Shown in pieces: positions 34,361 through 41,767 of a DNA stretch of 64,000 nt (positions are counted from its first letter, which is position 1; the number at the start of each line of letters is the position of its first letter). This stretch comes from Erysipelotrichaceae bacterium (GTDB taxonomy: Bacteria; Bacillota_I; Bacilli_A; Erysipelotrichales; Coprobacillaceae). The translations under genes were made by a program, and so were the position numbers. Location: positions 252 through 64,251 of the forward strand of contig JAJQFG010000074.1 of NCBI GenBank assembly GCA_021201315.1, given 5' to 3'. Below the pieces are notes generated by a model. That model was not told where the DNA came from and searched no databases. It saw only the letters and a program-made list of their open reading frames with translations.

Positions 34361-35020
34361 ATGAATGAGAGTTTTGCGGTGATTGGTTTAGGTAGATTTG
34401 GGATGGCTTTAGCGATTTCTTTAGCAAATGCTGGTAAAGAAGTTATTGGTATTGATATGGATGAAGAACGTGTGAAGGAATTTAGAGATTATAGTGATTA
34501 TGCTTATGTAGCTACCAGTATGAGTAAAAAAGTATTGCAGGAGATTGGTGTGCAGGATTGTGATGTAGCTATTGTATGTATGGGTAGTCAATTAGAAACA
34601 AGTATTTTGACAACATTGAATGTTATTCATTTAGGAGTTAAAGAAGTTATTGCCAAAGCAACCAATGAAGCCCATGGTGAAATATTAGAAAAATTAGGGG
34701 CACAGGTAGTCTATCCTGAACATGATATGGGCGAACGTTTAGCCAGTAAGCTTATAAATAAGAATTTGGTTGATTTTATTAAGTTGGATTCAGGTATTGA
34801 TATTAGTGAAGTTGTGATTGGTAAAAAGATGATTGGACATTCTTTGATAGATTTACGTGTAAGAGAGAAGTTTCATATCAATATTGTTGGTTTGATTCAA
34901 GGGAAAAAAGCGATTGTAGATATTGATCCTAATTATCAATTTCAAGCTGATGATAAGGTTATTCTTATTGGACAATTAAAACATATAGAAAAATTCATTA
35001 ATCATTATTCAGGCAATTAA
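34361..35020 (+). CDS. ktrA: Potassium uptake regulatory subunit, TrkA/KtrA family
   Basis: A 219-residue cytoplasmic protein with an N-terminal Rossmann RCK domain (GLGRFGMALA, acidic end of strand 2 in VIGIDMDEERV) binding nucleotide and a C-terminal RCK-C domain (about 140-219). It gates KtrB in response to nucleotide. A single RCK-N/RCK-C unit is the KtrA form. It is followed by an AGGCAA/TTGCCT hairpin and T run. Confidence 0.94.
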   Translation: MNESFAVIGLGRFGMALAISLANAGKEVIGIDMDEERVKEFRDYSDYAYVATSMSKKVLQEIGVQDCDVAIVCMGSQLETSILTTLNVIHLGVKEVIAKATNEAHGEILEKLGAQVVYPEHDMGERLASKLINKNLVDFIKLDSGIDISEVVIGKKMIGHSLIDLRVREKFHINIVGLIQGKKAIVDIDPNYQFQADDKVILIGQLKHIEKFINHYSGN

Positions 35021-35033
35021 TTTTGCCTTTTTG
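35011..35033 (+). terminator. Terminator of the ktr operon
   Basis: AGGCAA (35011-35016) pairs with TTGCCT (35023-35028) and a T run follows; the ktrA stop codon lies in the loop. The rest of the gap to 35229 is AT-rich. A possible ridA promoter is TTGCCT-17 nt-TAAAAT (35177-35205). Confidence 0.7.
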
Positions 35034-35229
35034 TATACCAAATATTTCTTCCCCACAAATCCACAAAATTCGACAAAATAATTTGATATTTAACCAAAAA
35101 TAATACATAAAATGATATATTTTGTATACTTTGCATTTAACAACATGACAAATATGTCTTATTTTTTACAAAAGTTTTGCCTATATAATTTTCTCATGAT
35201 AAAATGATGAGCATAGGAGGAATAAATAA

Positions 35230-35607
35230 ATGAAACAAGTTGTAAAAACAAATAAAGCTCCAGGAGCTATTGGACCTTATAGTCAAGGTATTGATTTAGG
35301 AAATCTTATTTTCTTCTCTGGTCAAGTTCCACTTATTCCAGAAACTGGTGAAATGGCCACTGGAGGTATTGAAGGACAAGCAAAACAAGCTTTTGAAAAT
35401 GTTAAAGGACTATTAGAGAGTCAAGGATTGGATTTCTCAAATGTTGTTAAAACAACTGTATTTTTAGATGATATGGGTGATTTTAACACAGTCAATGAAA
35501 TATATGCCCAATATTTTGTAGAACCTTATCCAGCAAGAAGTGCTGTAGAAGTTGCAAAATTGCCAAAAGGAGCATTAATTGAAGTCGAAGTTATTGCTGC
35601 AAAATAA
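35230..35607 (+). CDS. ridA: RidA family reactive imine/enamine deaminase
   Basis: A 125-residue small trimeric enzyme that hydrolyses 2-aminoacrylate and related imines formed by PLP enzymes. The start APGAIGPYSQGI, the middle TTVFLDDMGDF and the end YPARSAVEVAKLPKGALIEVEVIA, with the catalytic arginine, match the family. AGGAGG precedes the ATG. The next small gene starts directly after its stop. Confidence 0.95.
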   Translation: MKQVVKTNKAPGAIGPYSQGIDLGNLIFFSGQVPLIPETGEMATGGIEGQAKQAFENVKGLLESQGLDFSNVVKTTVFLDDMGDFNTVNEIYAQYFVEPYPARSAVEVAKLPKGALIEVEVIAAK

Positions 35608-35608
35608 T

Positions 35609-35929
35609 GTGGCTATTGTAGCAGAACGTTATGGTGATTCGGTTAAGATATATTTTGGCGATGGGCATTATGAGATCTCGGACGAAAGAATTGAAGATTA
35701 TCTTTTAAAAGAAAAAAGTAAGGTAAAATATAAAAATCCTATAGATGTCTATGGACAAAAGCTTTATCCTACAAAAAATCGTAACGAAAAAGATTGCATA
35801 TGGATTAATCTAGACTATTTAGACAATAGGGATGAAGATTACATTATGATGCTCAAAAATAGAGATGTCTTCGATATAGCTGTAAAGATGTTTTTGAAAA
35901 ATAAAGAAATTCAGTTAAAAAATGCTTAG
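35609..35929 (+). CDS. Small conserved-looking protein of unknown function
   Basis: About 106 residues if it starts at GTG 35609, one base after the ridA stop; a TTG at 35579 is an alternative. No clear ribosome site, so translational coupling to ridA is likely. Acidic-basic mixed, soluble; an N-terminal strand-rich part (VAIVAERYGDSVKIYFGDGHYEI) is followed by a helical end. I recognise no family. It ends at a shared terminator. Confidence 0.6.
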   Translation: MAIVAERYGDSVKIYFGDGHYEISDERIEDYLLKEKSKVKYKNPIDVYGQKLYPTKNRNEKDCIWINLDYLDNRDEDYIMMLKNRDVFDIAVKMFLKNKEIQLKNA

Positions 35930-35948
35930 TTTAAAACTAAGCATTTTT
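35918..35948. terminator. Bidirectional terminator, ridA unit and uppP
   Basis: A perfect 14-bp stem (35918-35931 with 35935-35948) with a 3-nt loop. Arms begin with A5 and end with T5, so it can serve the ridA unit on the plus strand and uppP on the minus strand. Confidence 0.9.
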
Positions 35949-35950
35949 GT

Positions 35951-36790
35951 TTATAATAATATCAATGAAATTAGTCCCATAACGAAACAATAAATTGAAA
36001 AATAATTCATTTTGCCTTTATTTAATATTCTAAATAAAATATGTAAAGCAATATAAGTTACTATAGCACTAACAATAAATGATATCAAATAAGGTAACCA
36101 CAATGTAGCAAGCGTACTACTTGCCATAAAATCACCAATCTTTAAAATAATGGCACCAAAACTAACTGGCATAAACATAAAAAATGAAAAATCTCTAGCT
36201 GTCTTTTGATCCAAATCACCTAAAATACCACCAGTAATCGTAGCCCCACTACGAGAAATACCAGGAAGCAAAGCTATCAACTGAAAAGCACCCATACGCA
36301 AAGCATCCCATAAATTCAAATTCTTTTTATGTCTTTTACCATTATAGCCCTTCTTATGAATCAACATCAAAAAACATGATGTTATAAGCAAAGTACAGCC
36401 AACAAGTTTAACATTTGAAAACGCAACTTCAATATAATCATTAAACAAAACACCACCAATAGCTGCAGGAATCGTTGCGACTATTAGTAACATACAATAA
36501 CGAAAATCTCTAATCTTATTATCTCTTTGTGAAGGAACACAAATATAAGTGAAAAATGAAGTAATTAATCTTATAAGATCTTTACGATAATAAAACATAA
36601 TAGCTAATAACGAACCTGTATTCACCAAAACTTCAAATGTAATATCAGTACTAGGAAAAGTCCAACCTAAATGCGTAAAAATACTCTTAAAAATAACCAA
36701 ATGTCCACTACTAGAAATAGGAATAGGTTCACTTAACCCTTGAATAGCACCTAAAATCGCATAAACTAAAATATTTTCTAATAATTCCAC
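35951..36790 (-). CDS. uppP: Undecaprenyl-diphosphatase
   Basis: A 279-residue integral membrane enzyme recycling the lipid carrier for wall synthesis; it also gives bacitracin tolerance. The motifs AIQGLSEPIPISSSGHLVI (near the start; classic is GLTEFLPISSSGHL) and LLPGISRSGATI are present with eight-helix hydrophobicity. The start is a GTG: GTG at 36790 has AGGTG 6 nt upstream, whereas the longer GTG at 36799 overlaps that site. The SEPIPISSS variation suggests an atypical subgroup. Confidence 0.93.
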   Translation of the reverse strand: MELLENILVYAILGAIQGLSEPIPISSSGHLVIFKSIFTHLGWTFPSTDITFEVLVNTGSLLAIMFYYRKDLIRLITSFFTYICVPSQRDNKIRDFRYCMLLIVATIPAAIGGVLFNDYIEVAFSNVKLVGCTLLITSCFLMLIHKKGYNGKRHKKNLNLWDALRMGAFQLIALLPGISRSGATITGGILGDLDQKTARDFSFFMFMPVSFGAIILKIGDFMASSTLATLWLPYLISFIVSAIVTYIALHILFRILNKGKMNYFSIYCFVMGLISLILL

Positions 36791-36905
36791 AATATTCACC
36801 TCTTATCTATTATATATGAAAAACACTAAAAAATATAGAAATATTTATAAAAGCACATATATTGAGAAATACTAATCATAGAATAATAAAGTGGAGGAAT
36901 ATGAT

Positions 36906-37472
36906 ATGTTTATTGTCAATTATGTCTATGAAGATGAAGAATTATTAGAACCCTATGAATGGGAAGATAACGATACTTATAAGCAATACTATTATTTACC
37001 AATTTATAAAGTATCTTCAAAACAATTACATGATTTTATTTATGCTAGAATAAAACTCATGTATGATGATTATGATACATTTGTAGTTTCTGATGGTCAT
37101 TATAGTATCGTTATTGAATTAAATGAAGATAGCATATATAGAAGAGGAACCTTGGATTATCATCAACAAAATAAAATCCAAAAAATTGTGAATACTTTAA
37201 ATGAGACAAATTTCTCATATATTGTCTTAGCGGAAGCTTATGAAAAGGAATTTGGACTAACAAGAAATGAAAGATTAAAGAAGATGTGTATTGAAGAAGT
37301 CATAGATGAAATATTTTTAACACATCATGATTTATTTAATAAGTTATGTGATGAACTAAATATTAATGAAGATAATATGAGTGATAATTATTTAATGTTA
37401 AAGAAACGTTTAGAAAAAGGTTATACATCATTACATGAAATACTTTATCATGAATTGGTATTAAAAAAGTAA
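36906..37472 (+). CDS. DUF3603-like protein of unknown function
   Basis: A 188-residue acidic soluble protein. VSSKQLHDFIYARI, FVVSDGHYSIVIELNEDG-like and the late FGLTRNERLKK followed by an acidic helix resemble the order in the DUF3603 family of Firmicutes. The role is unknown. ATG 36906 has GGAGG with 9-nt spacing; a GTG at 36891 just precedes that site and is less likely. Confidence 0.5.
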   Translation: MFIVNYVYEDEELLEPYEWEDNDTYKQYYYLPIYKVSSKQLHDFIYARIKLMYDDYDTFVVSDGHYSIVIELNEDSIYRRGTLDYHQQNKIQKIVNTLNETNFSYIVLAEAYEKEFGLTRNERLKKMCIEEVIDEIFLTHHDLFNKLCDELNINEDNMSDNYLMLKKRLEKGYTSLHEILYHELVLKK

Positions 37473-37480
37473 GCTTGCGC

Positions 37481-38233
37481 TTACAATTCATTATGTATTA
37501 AACTAAGAATCATTTCTACAAAAACCATTGATATACTTTGAATATCAAAAACAGATTGATTTTTAAAAGTATGTCCTGGTAATACAATCTTATGTGTAAA
37601 AAATTTACCTAATTCACCGTTTTCATTCATTGTAATAAGATATGATTTTTCAGGTAATGTTTTTATGAGATCAGGAATATGACGTTGTAGTTCACTTTTT
37701 TGACCTGACAAGGAAAAATGAATAACCATGGCTTCATTATTAATAACACGACTATTATGACCTATGGTAATATAATCAGTAAGAACATGATTTTGAATCC
37801 CTAGATCTAATAGCCCCATAGATAAATGCATAGCAGGTAATGATGAATAATAAATACCAGAAATATATATAATCTGATTATTTAATAAATCATTAACCAA
37901 TTTTATAACTATATCTCTATCTAAATTTCTAAATTGACTAAAAACCTGATTATAAGTGCTCATAAGTTGATTCAACAAATCTGATGAATCAAGAGGATGA
38001 TGACTTGTGTGAATATATTGAATCATTTCATAACGGAAATCTTTATAACCTTTAAATCCTAATGATTGACAAAAACGTAATACAGCAGAAGTGGATGTAT
38101 CAGTTTCGGTTGCTAATTTTGAAATTGTATGTGTTTCCACATATTCAGGATTCATTAAAATAAAATTGGCAACTTTTTGTTCTGTTTTAGAGAAGTTATC
38201 TTGATTAAGTTTTATTGTATCTATAATATTCAT
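37481..38233 (-). CDS. RpiR/MurR-family sugar regulator (HTH + SIS)
   Basis: A 250-residue regulator. The N-terminal helix-turn-helix (SKLATETDTSTSAVLRFCQSLG form, residues about 36-60) is typical of RpiR. The C-terminal SIS domain (IIYISGIYYSSLPAMHLSM, then VIHFSLSGQ) should bind a phosphosugar. It is divergent from a GH1 phospho-glycosidase gene whose promoter contains repeated ATTATCAT sites, so it probably controls that gene. ATG 38233 has GAGGTG; a longer start at 38263 lacks one. Confidence 0.9.
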   Translation of the reverse strand: MNIIDTIKLNQDNFSKTEQKVANFILMNPEYVETHTISKLATETDTSTSAVLRFCQSLGFKGYKDFRYEMIQYIHTSHHPLDSSDLLNQLMSTYNQVFSQFRNLDRDIVIKLVNDLLNNQIIYISGIYYSSLPAMHLSMGLLDLGIQNHVLTDYITIGHNSRVINNEAMVIHFSLSGQKSELQRHIPDLIKTLPEKSYLITMNENGELGKFFTHKIVLPGHTFKNQSVFDIQSISMVFVEMILSLIHNEL

Positions 38234-38300
38234 CTTATTCACCTCATAGTTATTATAAAACAATTTTTATAAAATTCAAATTGTATTAATTGCACATGAT

Positions 38301-38362
38301 ATGATAATATTATCATAATTATTTGACAAAATTATCATATAGTTGTAATATAGAATTATCAT
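38301..38362. promoter_or_regulatory. Promoter with repeated operator half-sites for the GH1 gene
   Basis: The promoter is TTGACA (38323-38328), 17 nt, TAATAT (38346-38351). A perfect 16-bp palindrome ATGATAATATTATCAT lies at 38301-38316, and ATTATCAT recurs at 38331-38338 (in the spacer) and 38355-38362 (after the -10). These are likely binding sites for the divergent RpiR-type regulator. Confidence 0.7.
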
Positions 38363-38379
38363 AATGAGGAGGAATAAAT

Positions 38380-39846
38380 ATGAGTCGATTACCAGAAGGT
38401 TTTTTATGGGGTGGTGCAACAGCTGATTTTCAATACGAAGGTGGATTTAATGAAGGTGGTAGAGGACTTTTATCACATGATTATGAAACAGATGGATCTG
38501 TTGAAAATCCTAGACATCATACTATGAAAATGAATGATGGATCTATTATTAGACCAAAGAGTTCATTTTTCCGTGCTGATAATGTACCTGAGGAAGCAGA
38601 GCCTGTGTTTTTAGAGGATGAATATTATCCTAGTCATAGGGCTGTTGATTTTTATCATCATTATAAAGAAGATATTGAATTGATGGCAGGTATGGGTTTT
38701 AATGTTTTTAGATTTAGTATTTGTTGGAGTAGGATTTATCCTACTGGGGATGAAGAGTTTCCTAATGAAGAAGGTTTAAAGTTTTATGATGATGTGATTG
38801 ATGAATTAGAAAAGTATGGTATGCAACCACTTATTACCATTTGTCATGATGAATTGCCTATGGCATTAGCTTTAAAATATAATGGTTGGGCATCTAGACA
38901 TGTGATTGATTGTTATGTAAAGTATTGTAAGACATTATTTGAAAGATATGGAGATAGATGTAAGTATTGGTTAACTTTTAATGAGATTAATGCAGTTAGA
39001 GGTTTTGGACCATGTGGTACAAGAGAAAGTGATGGTTATACACGTTATTTAGGTGCACATAACATGTTTGTTGCAAGTGCCAAAGCGGTTAAAATGGGTC
39101 ATGAAATGATGAAGGGTAGTATGTTTGGTGCTATGTATGCGATGAGTGAGTTATATCCAGCTACTTGTAAACCAGAAGATATGTTTCATCATATGCAAGA
39201 AAGAAGAGAAAACTGGTATTTTATTGATACGATGGCTAGAGGTTATTATCATCCTTATGTTAAGGAAATATGGAACCATCATCATGTTGGAACATTGGAT
39301 ATTAGTGAAGAAGATAAGAAGATTTTATTTGCAGGTCAATTAGATTTTGTATCATTTTCATATTATCGTTCTAATACGACTAAAGCAGGTGATCCTTGGT
39401 TTAATGTTGGTGGTAGTTCTAATCCATATTTGGAAAATACACCTTGGGGATGGCCAATTGATGCTTTGGGTTTAAGATATTGTATGAATGAGATTTATGA
39501 TCGTATTCAAAAACCAATCTTTATTGTAGAGAATGGTTTAGGTGCGATAGATGAAGCTGATGAGCATGGTTATGTAGAAGATGATTATCGTATAGATTAT
39601 CTTCAAAAACATTTATCAGCTATGGCTGATGCGATTAATATAGATGGTGTAGATTGTATTGGTTATACAATGTGGGCACCAATTGATTTGGTTTCACTTT
39701 CAACAGGTGAAATGAAGAAACGTTATGGTTTTATATATGTTGATATGGATGATAAGGGGCATGGTACATTAAAACGTACTAAGAAAAAGTCTTATAATTG
39801 GATGAAACATATTATAGAAACCAATGGTGAAGCGTTAGACGAATAA
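38380..39846 (+). CDS. Glycoside hydrolase family 1, likely 6-phospho-beta-glucosidase
   Basis: A 488-residue GH1 enzyme. N-terminal FLWGGATADFQYEGG, the acid/base Glu in LTFNEIN, and the nucleophile Glu in FIVENGLG are present. KKRYGFIYVD near the end carries the Lys-Tyr pair used by phospho-glycosidases to hold the 6-phosphate. Substrate is probably a PTS-imported beta-glucoside phosphate, although no PTS gene is adjacent. AGGAGG site upstream; single-gene unit divergent from the RpiR regulator. Confidence 0.93.
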   Translation: MSRLPEGFLWGGATADFQYEGGFNEGGRGLLSHDYETDGSVENPRHHTMKMNDGSIIRPKSSFFRADNVPEEAEPVFLEDEYYPSHRAVDFYHHYKEDIELMAGMGFNVFRFSICWSRIYPTGDEEFPNEEGLKFYDDVIDELEKYGMQPLITICHDELPMALALKYNGWASRHVIDCYVKYCKTLFERYGDRCKYWLTFNEINAVRGFGPCGTRESDGYTRYLGAHNMFVASAKAVKMGHEMMKGSMFGAMYAMSELYPATCKPEDMFHHMQERRENWYFIDTMARGYYHPYVKEIWNHHHVGTLDISEEDKKILFAGQLDFVSFSYYRSNTTKAGDPWFNVGGSSNPYLENTPWGWPIDALGLRYCMNEIYDRIQKPIFIVENGLGAIDEADEHGYVEDDYRIDYLQKHLSAMADAINIDGVDCIGYTMWAPIDLVSLSTGEMKKRYGFIYVDMDDKGHGTLKRTKKKSYNWMKHIIETNGEALDE

Positions 39847-39877
39847 GAGATGATTTTATAAAAAATCATCTCTTTTT
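39846..39877. terminator. Bidirectional terminator between GH1 gene and trpS
   Basis: A perfect 12-bp stem (39846-39857 with 39862-39873) with 4-nt loop and T run. It overlaps the end of the convergent trpS gene. Confidence 0.88.
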
Positions 39878-40864
39878 GATTGTTATACCAATTTTTCTTT
39901 CAACTTTAGCTAATTTCTTTCTAGCAATAGGTCTTGCTTTAGCAGCTCCTGCTTCTAATACATCATCTAAATAACTACCAGTAGTAATTTCTTTATAACG
40001 TGTTTGGATTCTTTCTAATTCTTCTCCTACAATTTCAGCTAAATCATTCTTAAAGACACCATAACCACAACCTTCATATTGTTTTTCAATATCTTCAATG
40101 GTTCTATTAGAAATAATAGAATAAATCTCTAATAAATTAGAAATACCAGGTTTATTCTCTCTATCATAATAAATACGACTATCACTATCAGTCACTGCTG
40201 ATTTAATTTTCTTCTTAGATACATTAATATCATCTAAAATATAAATAGTCCCTTTATTAGTTTCTTCACTCTTAGACATCTTCTTAGTAGGATTTTGTAA
40301 ATCCATGATTCTGCCTCCAACCTTAGCAACCAAAGGTTCAGGTAACTTAAATGTATCACTATAACGCTTATTAAATCTTTCAGCTATATCTCTACATAAT
40401 TCTACATGTTGTTTTTGATCCTCACCAACAGGTACATAATCAGGATCATATAATAAAATATCAGCATTCATTAAAGAAGGATAATTAAAAATACCAGCAC
40501 CAATACCTTCATCTTTACCTAATTTTGATACTTTATCCTTATACTGTGTCATTCTTGATAATTCACCCATAGACACCATACATCCCAAATACCAACCTAA
40601 TTGTGCATGTTCATACACATCTGATTGTAAAAACAATGTTACCTTTTCAGGATCCAATCCTGCAGCAATATATAAAGCAATCAAATCCCTAGTATTTTGT
40701 CTTAATTCTTTTGGTTCTTGATAAATTGTCATAGAATGCAAATTTGCAATAAAAATAAACATCTCATACTCATCCTGATAAGAAACAAAAGGCTTAATAG
40801 CTCCAATATAATTTCCTAAAGTAACTCTCCCTGTAGGCTTAATCCCACTCAACATTCTCTTCAT
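39866..40864 (-). CDS. trpS: Tryptophanyl-tRNA synthetase
   Basis: A 332-residue class I synthetase charging tRNA-Trp. SGIKPTGRVTLGNYIGA holds the HIGH-equivalent, and KKMSKSEE is the KMSKS loop. Length is the family norm. It is preceded by a T-box leader on the same strand, so transcription rises when tRNA-Trp is uncharged. AGGAGGAAAG lies upstream of ATG. Confidence 0.96.
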   Translation of the reverse strand: MKRMLSGIKPTGRVTLGNYIGAIKPFVSYQDEYEMFIFIANLHSMTIYQEPKELRQNTRDLIALYIAAGLDPEKVTLFLQSDVYEHAQLGWYLGCMVSMGELSRMTQYKDKVSKLGKDEGIGAGIFNYPSLMNADILLYDPDYVPVGEDQKQHVELCRDIAERFNKRYSDTFKLPEPLVAKVGGRIMDLQNPTKKMSKSEETNKGTIYILDDINVSKKKIKSAVTDSDSRIYYDRENKPGISNLLEIYSIISNRTIEDIEKQYEGCGYGVFKNDLAEIVGEELERIQTRYKEITTGSYLDDVLEAGAAKARPIARKKLAKVERKIGITIKKR

Positions 40865-40882
40865 AACTTTCCTCCTATAAAT

Positions 40883-41101
40883 AAAAAAGTCCTCCTATAA
40901 AGGACGACTAAGCGCGGTACCACCTTAATTTATGCGAAGCATACACTCTCATCTTAACGCGATCAACGATAAATGACTCATGCCATCTATAACTCCAGAA
41001 CCCCAATTTCATTCATACTCATGACTTGTTTTCACCATCCACAAGCTCTCTTATTCAATCCTATGAAATACTTCATTCCTTCTTAGTTTTTCTTATTATA
41101 A
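40883..41101 (-). ncRNA. T-box leader of trpS
   Basis: On the minus strand the leader ends with the T-box sequence AAGGTGGTACCGCG (plus-strand 40913-40926), followed by a terminator: AGTCGTCCT/AGGAGGACT (arms at 40901-40909 and 40888-40896, one mismatch) and a T run at 40883-40888. Upstream are a GGTG box and stem I sequence containing TGG triplets. I did not fix the exact specifier codon; the Trp call follows from the downstream gene. Confidence 0.9.
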
Positions 41102-41107
41102 ATAGCT

Positions 41108-41135
41108 TTTATATAAAAATCAATAGCTTTATCAA
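41108..41135 (-). promoter_or_regulatory. Promoter of the trpS T-box transcript
   Basis: On the minus strand TTGATA (41135-41130) and TATAAA (41113-41108) are separated by 16 nt, placing the start near 41101. Confidence 0.65.
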
Positions 41136-41193
41136 AAAAAGAAATTTACAAATAATTTAAAAGTTGTATAATACTAGAAATGGAGATGATGTT

Positions 41194-41643
41194 ATGATAA
41201 GAATTTATACAGCACCTAGTTGTGCATCTTGTAGAAAAGTAAAAGCTTGGTTAAAAGAGCATCAAATTCCTTATGTTGAAAAGAATATCTTTTCAACACT
41301 ATTAAGAGAAGGAGAACTTAGAGAACTATTAGAACGTAGTGAAAATGGTACCGATGATATTATTTCTAAAAGATCTAAGATCATTAAAGAAAATAAAGTT
41401 AATATAGATGATATGTCAGTCAATGAACTGATACATTTTATCCAAGAAAATCCTTCTATATTAAAACGTCCAATCATCATAGATGAAAGACGTTTTCAAG
41501 TAGGTTATAATGCTGAAGAAATAAGAGCATTCATTCCTCGTGAACTTAGAAGATTACAAGAATGTAATAGTAGTGATTATTGTCCACAATTTACAGATAT
41601 TAAACAAGAATATTATAAAGATAAGTGTTTAGAGAAGAAATAG
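41194..41643 (+). CDS. spx: Spx/ArsC-family redox regulator
   Basis: A 149-residue Spx protein that binds the RNA polymerase alpha subunit and redirects transcription under disulfide stress. The redox switch C10-x-x-C13 is present and the C-terminal core LKRPIIIDERRFQVGYNAEEIRAF is typical of Spx rather than arsenate reductase. ATG 41194 has GGAGATG upstream; a longer start at 41164 has no support. Single-gene unit. Confidence 0.92.
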   Translation: MIRIYTAPSCASCRKVKAWLKEHQIPYVEKNIFSTLLREGELRELLERSENGTDDIISKRSKIIKENKVNIDDMSVNELIHFIQENPSILKRPIIIDERRFQVGYNAEEIRAFIPRELRRLQECNSSDYCPQFTDIKQEYYKDKCLEKK

Positions 41644-41669
41644 GCAGTATTATGTCTATTTTTATTTTA
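41638..41669 (+). terminator. Terminator of spx
   Basis: A 9-bp stem (41638-41646 with 41653-41661, one G-T pair), 6-nt loop and T-rich tail; it includes the stop codon. Confidence 0.7.
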
Positions 41670-41690
41670 TATTTTATGGCACAGAACTAA

Positions 41691-41746
41691 AATTTATGTG
41701 CATTTCACATAAATTCTTGATTATTTACAAGCATTGGTTTTATAAT
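41691..41746 (+). promoter_or_regulatory. Promoter of the giant adhesin with upstream operator-like dyad
   Basis: TTGATT (41717-41722) and TATAAT (41741-41746) are 18 nt apart. A perfect 10-bp inverted repeat AATTTATGTG-CATTT-CACATAAATT (41691-41715) ends 1 nt before the -35 box. Its TGTG-N5-CACA core looks like a regulator site of the Crp/Fnr style, but no regulator is identified. Confidence 0.6.
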
Positions 41747-41767
41747 ATAATAATAAGGAGAAAAAGC

